Below are positions 11,491 through 24,206 of a DNA stretch of 64,000 bases, piece by piece. A model generated the notes under the pieces. It ran no database searches and had not been told where the DNA came from. It worked only from the letters and a program-made list of their open reading frames with translations. The stretch is from Climacium dendroides (Eukaryota > Streptophyta > Bryopsida > Hypnales > Climaciaceae), in the NCBI GenBank assembly GCA_950106755.1, contig OX467089.1:5458501-5522500 (forward strand). Direction: 5' to 3'. The translations under genes and the position numbers were made by a program. Every line of letters begins with the position of its first letter. Position 1 is the stretch's first letter.

Positions 11491-14400
11491 GAATTTGACT
11501 TATTCTAGCACTCCGTATTATTTTATAAAGTTATTGAAAGAGAAAATCAAATGTTTTTTATTAGAATATATATATGAAAAAAATTCTATATTTCAATTTT
11601 TATTTTTAAAATATCAAAAAATGGCATCTTAAAAAAATTATATTTTTTTTATTTTTAATGATCTTGAATATAGAATAAAGAATTCAAGAATCATACAATA
11701 TAGTACAATTAGAGGTGAATTTTAAAATTAAAAAGAACTTTTTTTGCAAAGTCAAATGACAAGAATACTATATCAAGATATAAAATAATAAAAGAAAATT
11801 TCTTTTTTTTCTTTTTTTTCTAAAATATAATATGCACAAATAGCCATATTTATATGAACTAGTACAGACCAATTATAAAGACTACCAAGGAAGTAGGAGT
11901 TATGTACATAAGTTAGACCTTTAAGAATATTCTAAATTCTAAATTTGAAGTTATGTCCTTGTAAACAATCTTTAGAAAAAGGGGATCTTCAAGAATAAAT
12001 AAGAGTGAAAATTCAACCCCCCCAAAAAAAGTTAATTTGAAATTGTAAGTCAATAGAAAACATTGAATAAGGATTTGTAGTACCAATTAAGAACCAAACT
12101 TTATCCACCTCTAACTCTTAATAGAAAAATCAAAATCTTATAAGCCTTACCATTCTACAATTGTAAGTTAGTCTTCTTCAATATAAGATCATTAACAGCT
12201 CGGGGCTCCTTGCTTTTTTAGTGAAGGGAGTGGAAAAACAACAACTTGCTGTTATTAATTTTTTACAAGAATAATTCAATGAACTTGTTAAATCCAACCA
12301 TAGAAATCAAAGCATCTGCTAGTTGGTATGGTTTGAGAAATTTTGGGGAGGCCATAGCATCGTCTACTAGAATATTATAATGAACATTTGGCAAACTCAT
12401 CAATCAAATTAGCTGGTTCACAAGACTAAGGGTTTACATTTTGGGCTTCTGACACCCGGATTGATGATCCAAATTGAGATATCAATAGAGATTTGAAAAG
12501 CTTGTATTGTAAGCCAAAACCCAGAATTGAAAATTCTACCAAATCTGAAATGTGCTGCTTAACTTGAACGACGAAAGTTAGATATGTCTACAATACAAAT
12601 TTGCACTGAAAATTTCCCCCAAAAGCTCAGAAAATATCAGAAAAGAAGATTTCAAATCTGAACGGTGGATGGCCTCAAAGTGCATGAATAGATTGTGAGA
12701 AAAAAATTGAAGCCAATCAGAGAAAACTACTAGTCAAAGATTGCTTTGAGGTCTTTCACCTATGGAAATACGGGGGCACCCTTCAAATTCACTTACGTGG
12801 CAACTCCCGCCTTCACCCACCCAGAGGGGATTGATACACTTCGCTTCCTATGCAATCAACGACTTGAACGCAAAGAAGAGATCGACCGAGGGCAACGTTC
12901 CCGCGTCTGACGTGGTCTGTTCCCACCAACCTCTTCCTAGCCCCTGCTCAACTTTTAGATATTTATACAGTGCCCAAATTATACATTTTCAAATTAGATA
13001 ATATTACTAGATTCTTCAAGTTAAAACTTCAAAATCAATAACTTAAATTTAGAAGTTCAATGAACTCACTTTTGGTAGATGGTTATAAGTCAAATAGTTA
13101 TTCCCTTTGTCCTTCTAAAAACCTCTAAATTAGGCACAATTTGTATCCCACTAAAAAACTCCATTTATTGATTTCAATCGATAAGTGTTGGCCCTATTGA
13201 ATGACCTTGTGGAGGCAAGTGACAAGCAAATAGGGAGCATTCCTCTCCTAGCAAGCTTGGCCGCTTGCCCATATGAGGTACCTTGTAATTGTTGTTTCTT
13301 CAAATAGTTATGTCAACGATGGATTTGTTGACTACTTGGGCACTTTGAACATTTTTTCACAAAGGGGACCATGTTTCCTTGTTGCAAATTATTTAGGTTG
13401 GAGTAGATATTTATAGAATTCCATTATTACCACCAACCTTTAAATCATCAAGAATGATGAATTGGCAATATTCACAAATGCTGCTCAAATATGATACATT
13501 TTGGATGGATTTAGGTGCCTAAATGCCGACACCTAAACTAGAGACCGAGACTAGAGATTTACATAGATTTAGGAGATGGATTATTGGTTCTTAAATGCAT
13601 ATATCATTGGCTCAAAGATGAAAAATATAGTTAATCCCTCATAGAGAAGGTTTATGGAGTTTTTAAGAAAGATAGAGGGAGTAGAAGTATAACAATCCAA
13701 ACTTTAAATTAAGATAGTGGTACAATGTACTTAGAGGTTTCATGAATTAATTTATAAATCTAATTTAGATAAAAAAAAAGAAGTAAAGAAGTGAGAGTAG
13801 AATGAAGTTTAGTAGATAAAAGGTTCAACTTTGGATGAAAAACAATAAAAGTTGTCCTAGTCAAACCAAATTGGAATCATAGAGTCTAGATAACATCATC
13901 AATTCATCTTGTACAAATCAATTGAAATTTTAATTTAACCAATTTAAAAAAATAGAAATTACATCGATAGTGAATTTAAAAAAAAAAATCATTTAAGAAA
14001 TTTGGATGGTGGTTTTAGGTATGTACATCTCTCCAAATCAGTATATGCACATGTTGAAGAAACAATTTTAAAACATCTACCAAAGAAAACTTTGAGCCCT
14101 TGTAAATTTTATATACCATATTCAAATGTCAAGCTCTTTGGTGTGTTGAAACCTCCTTTCACTTGCCAACAAGAAAATACAAAAGTGGGCAGTATAAGAA
14201 TAAAGTGACAAAACACTATAATCACAAAAACAAATGATGTGTCACTCAATGCCCTGCTCTGCGTCATACTTGTTTTCATCAATAAACAACTAGTGTGCCC
14301 CTATGCTGTTGCCACACCCAAAAGAAGAACATAAGTAATTTTTTAATTTTTAAAACAAAAAAGAATTAAAAAATCCATAACTTTCACACTGTAGGTTCAA

Positions 14401-14639
14401 ACGCCATGAAACAAAGCCCATGCACCCCTCCTTGCAAGAGAGCTTTCTAATAGTACCAAGCATACAATGGTTCCAAAGATTTTTGATAGTACCAAGCATA
14501 CAACAAGGTGAATAGTTCCAAAGATTTCACTGTAACAAATAAACAAAACAAATAGCCTAACTCTTAATTATGTAAGGACAGGCTGGTTTCTATGGAATTC
14601 ATCATTTTCTAAAACCGTGGGAATCAATCGGAAGGAAAG
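11491..14639. other. AT-rich intergenic DNA
   Basis: No gene recognised. A less AT-rich island at 12762-13001 carries a 79-codon frame with no convincing homology. No RNA genes were seen. Confidence 0.55.
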
Positions 14640-15344
14640 AATGACTCACTGGTCGATCAGTCCAACCCCGAAGCATCCAAGGACTCAGCAAGCTCTGTTT
14701 GCCATTTCTCTTCTGACAATTCATCAAGTCACTCTAGACTGACCTCAGTCAATATTGGATAATTATATGCAAAACCAAAATTGAAAATATCAGCCACAAT
14801 TACCATAATGATAATTATTAGAATCATACCTTGAGAAGAGAAAGATGGAATATATCTGTACATCAGAAGACATCCCTTGAAAAATAGGATCATGGTTCCT
14901 TAAGTTTTCATGTACCCTTGAGCTCCAAGCCTTTCATTTGGCATTAAATTCTGCAATCGTCAACATCCGCTTCCATTACAGTAACAGACACACAAGTCTT
15001 CGATAACTCATGTAGAATTATTAGTATTTTAAAAATCTGGTCCCTCAAAGAAAAACCTTGGTGCTTTAAACTTATGTTGAATTTGAGTAGTTCGTTTTCA
15101 ACCTGTCCATTCCACTAGCTTCTTTTTCTATTTTCAACAGAACAATAGAATACAACGAATCCTACCAAATATAGGATCGTAGCATCCCCGCATAGACTGA
15201 AAGCTGAATAATAGGTTGAAGATTTTCACCACCTTCGGTTATGAAAAAATCCATTTGGTAAAGGCTGGACCAATGGTCTTTGCACTGCCGAAGTCACACA
15301 ACTTAAGATGCCCTTCAGCCGATGCATAGGAGAACATTTTCCGG
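14640..15344 (-). pseudogene. Relic of an AGC-type (PDK1-like) protein kinase
   Basis: Three islands in order on the minus strand read as kinase. From 15344, just after a CAG acceptor, comes SAEGHLKLCDFGSAKTIG, a subdomain VII segment with the DFG metal-binding motif. Near 14970-14880, again after a CAG acceptor, comes 'NLMPNERLGAQGYM', then in another frame 'LRNHDPIFQG', which together resemble the subdomain XI phrase ending in HPFF. Near 14740-14665 comes 'DELSEEKWQTELAESLDASGLD' before a stop. The first island runs into a stop at 15239, and the second needs a frameshift. Subdomains I-VI, with the ATP-binding Lys and HRD motif, were not found. PDK1-like is a best guess from the phrases. Confidence 0.45.
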
Positions 15345-16104
15345 CTGTCACACTTGAACCGACAATTTAATTAATACCTTGGTAAGTCGGAGATAAAACG
15401 AAACACTGCAGGTCTATATTCTTTGGGTATGCACCCGCAAGAAGGAATAAAAAATTAAGTGATGGCACTTGAAACAGGCTATGTCTTGATATGCAGTTGA
15501 AAAACAAACAGCACAACTCACATGACAAGAAAAGTGCAGAAAATGTTAGCTAAGACCAACGCAATTTACATATCTACACGTCCCGGCCGTAAGCAGTTCT
15601 TTTTCCTTACGAGTGCACAAGTGTCGGGCAGAGAAAAGCAGCTTGCCTGCAATTCACCGGTGTTGCAGGGGTGGACGTCTGGAGATGCTCTCACGTATGT
15701 GAATTCATGATGTTTTTGCAGTGGCCGGCTTGCTTCTGTGGGCGAATGCATCGTGACAGAGACACTTGGCCAGACGCATACTTCCCATCCCTCCCTTGCG
15801 CCAAGTGGCCCCGCTGCCCACGTCCAAACTGAGGAGAACCAACTCACCCTTCCACCCCCTCACTCCTTCTCGTACTCTCCTTCTCGCAACACTTGCATTC
15901 TTCAACTTACCCAAGTGTTACCACCATCGATCATCTTTCCATTTCTCTACCATTTCACACTTTTTCACCCTCATCTAGCTCCACTGAAACTCACTCAACC
16001 ACACTCAATCTCACTCACTGAAACGCGATCGAATTACTCGCACGTCAACCCATTCTCCCACTCTCGCATCGCTTTCGCGTCCCGCTTGATCTCCGCCAAG
16101 GAAA
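15345..16104 (+). other. Upstream region and CT-rich leader of the 16105 gene
   Basis: From about 15840 the plus strand becomes strongly C/T-rich ('ctcactccttctcgtactctcc', 'ctttccatttctctacca') up to the ATG at 16105. This is typical of a plant promoter or 5' UTR. No clear TATA box was seen, and no gene of its own was recognised. Confidence 0.4.
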
Positions 16105-17143
16105 ATGGATACCGCACAGGGGAATCCGATGGAGAAGGACCAAACTATCCCACACGGGGCCACAGCTCCTGCTGCGGAGCGACACGCAGACAGGTGAGAG
16201 GGAGGAAGGGTCGGAGTTGGCACCTGATGGGGAGGTTCTGATCGATCGAAATTGGGTTTTATTATTCTTTCTTGTTGGACGAGTTTTGAGCGTTGGTCTG
16301 AAATTATCATGATTGATTGCGCACTAGTGGTGTCTGAGATTGAATAGTTTTGGAGGTGCAGGGTGAGGCCTTGAGGGGGTTGTGGGAAGTCTTGGTGGGT
16401 ATGTCGTCTCAGGTTTTGTTAGGGTTTTGAATGGATGGTGGGAGTGTGCGTGTTTGAATGGATGGGGTGGGTGGTCAGGGATGACATGGGCGATTCGTAT
16501 GGCGCGGGGTACTCGACACGATCGTCGGATGAGGGCTACGGGGAGGGCTATGGGGAGGCGGTGAAGAAAGTGCTGGAGAAGAAGGCGGAGAGGGAGGAGC
16601 ATCTGCGGGAGATGCAGAGGGCGTCAGTGGATGCAAGTAAGCATACTATTGCCATGAACAATCATCTTCAATCCCAAGAAGAAAAATTTTACACAGAACC
16701 CTCTCTACTGACATGCACACTCCGAATTCATTTATGCCCTCAGAATCCGTCGTCATGTTGTGCACACATTTAACTGCACAACTTCCGCTTGAATGTCAAG
16801 TTGTGAACACACGTGAGGTCATTTAGAAGCCCATTTGTCCTATGATGATGCAATATTCTTAGCAGTGTTATTAGAGAATTATGTTGACTGTATGTCATTT
16901 CTCCTATGGATCAGTATTTGAAAGGGTTGAGTGTATGTCATGTGTAGTATTATTAGAGAGCGTTGTTTGTATCCTTTATTTCTGGTTCCATGTTTTTGAT
17001 CAAGGTTATTTTATGAGCTGTGATGATCACCATTCTCTCTTTTGATTGTCACAGAGGTGCATTCCGAATACGATCGCTCGCAAGGTCACCCCATAGCGCA
17101 GAAGGAAGATTCTCGCCATTTCTCGAACCAGGACGCACTTTGA
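16105..17143 (+). CDS. Small three-exon gene, 111-aa hydrophilic protein, unrecognised
   Basis: Predicted exons 16105-16193, 16479-16636 and 17055-17143, with donors CAG|GTGAGA and GCAA|GTAAGC and acceptors GTCAG|G and CACAG|A. All phases agree, giving 111 codons plus TGA. The protein starts MDTAQGNPMEKDQTIPHG and has a Gly/Tyr/Ser-rich middle (GYGEGYGEA). Next comes a charged helix, KKVLEKKAEREEHLREMQ, probably a short coiled coil, and the C-terminus is VHSEYDRSQ...FSNQDAL. No signal peptide, membrane segment or known domain was recognised. Each exon only makes sense when spliced, and codon composition is more GC-rich than the surroundings, which supports a real gene. It lies between the two RPS29 arms. 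Function unknown. Confidence 0.6.
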
Positions 17144-18801
17144 ACATGAGCAGCAAACTGCGTTTTGCACTGAATTAGTTAGTTTTGTTGAAAAGGAGAG
17201 TTTGGTTACAATTGTAGTTTCTGTGAATTCTATGACAATGATTATGTCGCTTCTAGTGAACTGCAGAAATGATGTTACGCCCCTTTCGATGTAAGCTTTT
17301 ACCAATTTTGCGCTAGTGTAAAGTGGATTTCTGCGTTATGTTCTTGAGCAGCCTTTGCGTTCTGTAAGCTTTGCCAACATCCGTTTCTGTTATTCAAATT
17401 GCCTAAGCACTCTCATGGTGGCAGGGGAGGTTCCACTAAGGTAACAACACTTAATCTGTGACCTGCGTGCAAAACTGTCCCATATAGATTCCCGTCTAAA
17501 ATGTACAATCTTCGTACATAAGAGCCTGCTGTTTTTAGCACTTTGAAAATTTATAATTACTTAATGTAAAGTGAAAAAAAAATATAATTCCAGAACTATG
17601 TTATTTATACATTCAAGCGCTGCGTTTTACCATGCCGAGCTTCAGTAGAAGTAACGTAGCTTCAGTTGTCGCAAAAAAGTACGCAGCTCAACGATCAACG
17701 AACAACTCAGTGACCAGACCAAGAAGAATTGCAAGGTCTGTTGCTTACAAAGAGATTGCACGTCTTGTAAAGGAAAGTGTAGCTTGGCAACCCCAGGAAA
17801 ATTCTAGTCATGCGCTCCATTTGGGCCTATTTGACCTTGATCTCACGAAGTATGTGCCGCTTGTTCATAATCGATCTTCAACGCACAGACCTCGATCGCC
17901 CGAGTCTTTCCTCTTTGCCTTCACACCACCTGCTCAATGTGCGATCGATTCCACGTCGTATTTGTGGCTTCCATTCCCAAGATCACAAACAAGGTACTGA
18001 AGAAAGCGGGCAACTTGCCATGGGGGTGATGGCATTCCAATGTACGGGTCAAAGAGTCGATTCCCAGGAGGGAAGGGAAAGAGACCCTAATCCCAACACT
18101 CGCCTTTTACTGATGGAATGGATAGTTGTGAGAACAATTGGGCAACTTGGCACACAATGAAGTGTGTTCATTGAGTTTAGTGGCCACAAACATGTTGGGA
18201 AATCATGTTTGAGATGATGGTGATGGAGTGATTGAGTCGAAGTAGAGGTCGTGATGAAAGGGAGAATTTAGATATGTTGGACAATTTTGAAGGCATGGAA
18301 CTTCTTCATGAATATGGGGGCGCGGGTATTTGAAATTCTAATGAATTCTAATGCGAATTCTAATGCAACACACGAGGACGCTACGAAGAACAGGGATTCT
18401 TGAGGATGAAGGCGTCTTATCGCCTCTGTCGCAGGACATTCCATAGTATGGGTGGGATTGTCAACAAACGTGGGTCGTTGTCGTCTGTCGGGCCACTTCG
18501 TCACACACCGGGGTCCTGCAACCGGGCCAGGTCGGGAGAGGGTGACGGACTGGTGTGGGTCGTAGCCAAGGTCGACGCGAGAGCTTTAGGTCACAACATG
18601 AGGTCGGGGCTGGGATCCATAGTCGGGGACGTCGGAATGCTGCAAACTTTGTTAGACATCTATAACATCCTGCCTTCTGAAAACCTTCAGTCCATATGAG
18701 AATTCAGAGAATGATAACCAGGTCCACGCAACTATTCAAAAAAATTGATGCCAGACTTAGTTGGATGCATCACTCAAAACTTTCATGTGTATGTAGGCAA
18801 A
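17144..18801. other. Mixed-composition region, no firm gene
   Basis: A plus-strand 122-codon frame at 17632-18000 begins MPSFSRSNVASVVAKKY and is Arg/Ser-rich, but has no recognisable domain. Other short frames overlap on both strands. Composition is less AT-rich than the flanks, consistent with transcribed or old genic DNA. Confidence 0.35.
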
Positions 18802-20757
18802 CTAGGACTTCATGACGGAACTAACGACGAAAGACGAATCGGCAATGAGAGTGAACACCAGCTCTTGCCCTAGTTGAAGACCATTTTGAGCCTTAAACTC
18901 CTTCCAGCCGTCTGCAAGGGAAATTCTTCTCTTCTCTCTATTCTCCAAGCGCAAGCGGCACTGTACACCGGAGACTCGTGATGTAACCACCGAAGCGTAA
19001 CAAAAGTGTGAAGTTGGATGCCGTAAGTCCTCGCAACTTTGCAAGGAATCTCCTGCACCAGACAAATTAAATGACCGATTGACTTCCTTCATGGTGAACT
19101 CTTCGCTAGGTATTCACTTGGCTTAGCCAGGATCTGTATGTATTGCAAAGAAAACATCATATTGTAAAACTAGTTGATCACATGACTACAAGAATTTGGC
19201 AGCCACCAAGGATACTTTAATTAAATTGATTTCATATCGTCCTTAGCAGGGGTGACTGTCTTCGGAACTTTATTGAGAATAAAAGAAGTCATGGCCTTGA
19301 GTATAAGGATTCTGCTCCCCGAAAGAAGCTGCGGAAATCTCTTCCAGGTTCCTTCAAGAAATTAACGCGAAGCCACTGCTATATCCTGGTAAGCTTTGAT
19401 CACCAGCTCCTGACTCTTCAGAGTTACGTCACCAATGCAGAGTTCCTTGCAATTTTCTGAGCACAGAAGGTCTCAACGAAGGCATAAGAACGCTTGCGAA
19501 CTAAGCTGAGGATCAAGACAAGTCATGGGAATCAGAGTTGCGAAATTACTGGTGTAAGAAGGTGCGACTTGCTGAAGGACGAGTTCTCATATTTTCTGTC
19601 ACAGTCTCCAACTTCGATTCCATTTGACTGTGTAGTTGACTGTGCGCAGCTGATCGAGAACAGATTCTCCCTTTCCTCGGCAGACATGTACTCGTCTTTA
19701 CATCCTGAAGATACTGTTACTTTTTGCGAAGATTTGACTCTTTTCGACCGAGGAATGCAGGGTAATGGCATCCACGAAATGCCGACTTCGAACTCCGACA
19801 CGGCCGTGAGGGTAAAAGTGAGCCTATCGCCTTCCACGAGGCAATTGAAGGAAGCATATGCACTCCATCCACGGCAGAACATGACTTGCGGCCGCTTATT
19901 AAGATGATAAATAATGACTTCCACGGTCCACGATCCACGATCTTCCTGTCGCTCTTGATATCAATTTCACATTCTCTTGTATCTTTGCACCGTGCTCTCG
20001 CATGAACCAAAATAGGCACTGTCTGTAAGCAAATGCGATCAATCCAAAATCAACTACAATTTCACGAATACCGAAGACAGAAATCAAGAAAACCAGAATT
20101 AATTCAGAAATACGAGAGCCATTTTCCAAGAATTTCAACAACACTTAACTCTCGAACGCACAAGCTTTGCATATTTGTTAAGAAACGGTGAACTCGTCGC
20201 CCTTGTTGTCGCTTCGAAACAGATGCTCCTTCGTGGCTCCTGCAAGTGCATATTCTCCAAATTCTCAGATCTCACTCCCATTTCTTTCACATTCCGCTCT
20301 CAAGCAATCTCGCTGATACGCATCTTGAGTTAAGAAATATAAAAAGAAGCTTAACGACTAAGTAATTCGGCTCTCGCTACTAACAGTAGTGAACAATGAG
20401 TCGAAACTAAATGTTAACGCAGGCATTACAACGAATCATCGAATCTTGAAAGCATTGATTGAACTCGAGTTTTTTCACACATTTTTACACTAATAGGAGA
20501 TGTACCGATGTAATGAGCAGAACAGGTATGTATGACTTGAGAATTGAGATTAGGGAAGGGAAAGCCAGGCATCATCGAGTTTTGAATCGATTCAACTCAG
20601 TTAAGAGTACGGCGGTACCTCACCTCAAGTTCGCGTCTCTTCTGGACAACTGTTGATCATCGCCAGCCTTGACTGTCAATCTCTGCTTCATGCTCACCTC
20701 CTCCAAGACTTTGAAAATCGAGGACTCCTCTTTGGACACAACCAGGCTTTCGTTCAT
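18802..20757 (-). pseudogene. Two-domain B3 (REM-like) transcription factor, broken by frameshifts
   Basis: Exon 1 (20757-20624) encodes MNESLVVSKEESSIFKVLEE... and ends at the donor GAG|GTGAGG. Spliced in phase to the acceptor TTACAG at 20022 it continues REHGAKIQENVKLISRATGRSW. After a frame change follow 'VEVIIYHLNKRPQVMFCRGW' and 'NCLVEGDRLTFTLTAVSEFEV'. Together these make a complete B3 DNA-binding domain of the plant REM type. The frame change is caused by an exact 7-bp tandem duplication, TCCACGA twice at 19927-19940. A second B3 domain lies at 19055-18802 ('EIPCKVARTYGIQLHTFVTL', then 'RRISLADGWKEFKAQNGLQL'); it also needs a 1-nt frame change, in a GA-rich stretch near 18930. A linker exon around 19490-19400 is possible. 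With one frameshift in each domain I call it a pseudogene, unless the assembly has errors. Confidence 0.65.
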
Positions 20758-23700
20758 TCATGTCCCTTCCCTTCTTGTAGCTTTAGAAGTGATCTTGTGA
20801 AAGCGGACATTGATAGAGAAGTTCGGCAAATCTTTAGGATTTTAGATTACAAATTGGTGTGCATTGCATGTGTTCATGAGTTCATTGCAACATAAATAAA
20901 ATTGGATAGAAAATAAGCCTCTATATGACTAACTTAAAAAAAAACTTAAAAAAAATATGAGGTTCAAACAAGGCACATAATTTAGAATTGAAGGAGTATT
21001 GTTCTTCATTGATTTTAGTGATATAAAACTTCTATCCTTTTGTATTTATGTTTTTCATAATATATGAGATTTTTTCACCACACTAGCAAAAAAAACACCT
21101 AAGTTTGGATGGTAGGGAGTATATAGGACCCTAAACATCTAAAGTTGGATGGTGGGGAGTATATGGACCCTAAACTATCAATTTGCCTTTTTGATTCATA
21201 TTTTAGTAAATGACTTTAAGTGAAAAGAGGACAATACCCCTTAACCACCTAATGTATGTCCTACCATCCCAAAATCGTTTCTAAGAAGTTAGATTGAATC
21301 TTCCTCATAGATTGAATCTTCCTTAAATTGGCCAATAGAGCATCCAAATGGTCCAAATGGATTTCTAAAGGAAATGACATGTCTTAGCCTTCTAAAAAGT
21401 TCTAAATAGAGCCTATTTGAATGACATGTCTCAACCTTCTAAAGAGTCCAAATTTTCTCTAATGTATTGTTCAACACACTAATATGTGAGCCCAAAAATA
21501 CAAGCCTAAGAGCCTTGAGCCTAAGTGTAAGTAGGTACTTGACAACTATTGAACTAGTATGTGAGCTTGAAAATACAAGCCTACAAGCCTTGAGCTTAGA
21601 TATAAGTAGGTACTTGGCAACTATTGAACGTACCTATAACATATATACGTATAACATAAGTACCTAAAGCATATACTTATAATATAAATGTTCTATAAGC
21701 ATAAAATATTTATAACATAAATACCTATAATATAGGCACCTATATATATCTTATAACTATAGAGAGTGCTTATAATATGAGTATCTATAACATAGGTATC
21801 TATAATATACATATCCTATAACCATGGAAGGTGCCTATGACATAGGTACCTATAAAATAGGAACCGAAGCCCTTAGGCTCAAGGGCTCAAGATCCTAAAC
21901 TCACATACTAACAACCTTGTGTCTTGCCCTTAGAGTTAAATACCTATCATTTCATCAAAGAAAGATTAATTTTTATATTTTTAGGTGAAATCAACTTTTT
22001 TCTAGTTAAGTTACAAACTAATCCTGACAAATTGTTTATGCCTATCAATCGTCCATTCCATTGATAAAGATATCTTTTATAGGTTCTCTATTCTTCAATA
22101 ATAAAATCACTGGGACTTGAATCACATATTGGATTTTTGCATATGAGAAGTTTATGTATTCATTAATATCTTGAATTCTAAATGATACATTTTTATATTT
22201 ACAAATTCTATTTTAATATACCTCCAAATTTTAATAGAATTTAGTAAACTTAGATGCTATTTATTTCCTATTCCTCCTCCTATTTCTCAATGCTTGACCC
22301 TACAAATTCTTGTCTAAAATGTACTTTTATTATTCATGAAAGTTTGAGGTCAATTTTAAAAACATCTATTTTTAGTAATTTGGAAATTCAAAGTTTATTC
22401 ATATGGTGTCTTAAAAATGCATTCTAAAAAGAATCAAGAATCCTCTTTTGACTACCAAAACTATCCTACCATTTTTTTTCAATATAGTAATGTTAACCAT
22501 GTTGAATTGCTTATTCTATTGATTTTAGGTGTAAGGTAGGAGGTCCACAAAGTACTTGGGCTCTCAAAGCATCCATATCCTTTAATATACATTATTTGTA
22601 CATTTTTTTCATTGCATCAACAATGTACAAATAGTGTACATTTTAGAAGGTGGACGCTTTTAGTGATTACTACATTTCAACTTCAAAAATTCATAAATAA
22701 TTCTATGAAGCTCTAAAAATATGAAATGACTTAGATTAGATGGCAATTCCATTTGTCTTCCAAAAAAAATTATTGAAAAATATTTCAAGAAATTTGACCT
22801 TGTATAAATATATTTTAATTCTTAATTTAATAGGTGCTTTATGGCCCTCCTACCTTGGGTACTATATTTCCCCATGTTTTTTTTTGTTATACCCAACATC
22901 AGATAGAATGAGACTATATATACCATGCATTAAGCAATTCACATGGCATTTGCAAGTCTTGGAACATATTGGTGAGTTGCCTTCTTTTTTGAAGTATTTT
23001 GGTGGTTGTATTTTGTGGTAAGATTTGTTTGGTGGAGGTGATTTGGAGTGGCATAATCGGGGCATTATTTTAAGTGCTAGCTCAGAGTTTTGTAATCTTG
23101 GGTCCTAGACAAGGGTGTGACAATATCATGTAATTTCATCAAAGAATTTTTTTTGAGATTTCTTGACTATTTTTTGAGATTTTGCCAAAGAATTTTGTTG
23201 TCTTATAAATGATTTATTTTTTGGCATAGAGAGGACAATGTGGAATTGGTGTTGACAAGTTGTTTTTGTAATGAGATTTATAGCATAGAAGAGCAAGAAG
23301 GAGGAATTGACTTCTTTTATGAAAGATGAAACTAGGATACTTACTAAACTTTAATGTTTTGGATCTTTGTTGCCTACTATACGTATTTTGTCTCACCCTT
23401 AGGGTAAACCAAGTACAACCAAATTTTAACCAAATTTGAAGTCAATTTCATATGGGTGCTTAGCATTGTCTAATTGTGCCTTTTATGCAATGGACAACCT
23501 TTTTTTATTTCCATATAAATATAAATCCTAATTACAAATCTCAAACTGTTTATAACATGACGCAGTTTTGGCCAAAGTGGGCCAAGAAGGATAAGTCTAA
23601 AACAGACACTTCTATTAGAAGTTATCAAGAGGAGTTTTAACTTTAAACTTCCCTATGAAACTTCATTCAACAATATCTCTCAAATTATCAATCAAAATTA

Positions 23701-24059
23701 ATTTTGGATTCTAGGATTCAATTCAAGACTAACTTTAGTTTCTAAATCTACATTTTCACTCTAAATGATCAAATAACTAAGAAATTCATCCAAATCTAAA
23801 CTAAGACTAAACTTCATCTATCTTCTAAGTATAAATTAATTCTGAAATCTCTAAAAGATATCCTATTTAATTCTATAATACCTAAATTGATCAAATTCCA
23901 AAAGTAATCTAAATTTTTTTCTTGATTTTTATAATAATTCATTACATTCAACAATTTCTTATTTAATTTATCTTGATTGCAATAGAATATAAAAAAAGAT
24001 TCATTAAATTTTTCGCTAATATCCAGATATGATCCATCACACACAAGAGCCCAACACCC
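20758..24059. other. AT-rich intergenic DNA with short repeats
   Basis: No gene recognised. Features seen: a roughly 46-bp imperfect direct repeat near 21100-21180 ('ggatggtagggagtatata'), a roughly 72-bp direct repeat at about 21480-21625 ('acaagcctaagagccttgag'), and TACCTATAACATA-type microsatellite stretches at 21630-21860. Confidence 0.55.
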
Positions 24060-24076
24060 CTCTCTCCGAAAGATCG

Positions 24077-24106
24077 AACCCTAACGGACTCTCCTGAAAC
24101 CCTAAA
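24077..24106 (+). promoter_or_regulatory. Two telo-box motifs upstream of the right RPS29
   Basis: AACCCTAA at 24077-24084 and AAACCCTAAA at 24097-24106, about 100-130 bp upstream of the ATG. This position and motif are usual for plant ribosomal-protein genes. Confidence 0.6.
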
Positions 24107-24206
24107 GGCTCTCTTGGGCAAAATCCTCACTCTTTTCGTTCTTCCGCTTCCCGCAGCTCGCGCTCCCTTGCGCCCCTCGCCCTCGCAGCCTCACCATCTG
24201 CCCAGC

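Noticed and set aside
12762..13001. 79-codon frame with 'HFASYAINDLNAKK', faintly like a cystatin helix
   Set aside because: No QxVxG loop or other cystatin motif, too short, no splice context.
17632..18000. 122-codon basic frame, considered as a histone-like protein
   Set aside because: Only a weak Arg/Lys-rich resemblance around RPRRIARSVAYKEIAR; no histone fold motif could be aligned.
19494..19907. 137-codon plus-strand frame
   Set aside because: Lies opposite the B3 domain, which is recognisable on the minus strand.
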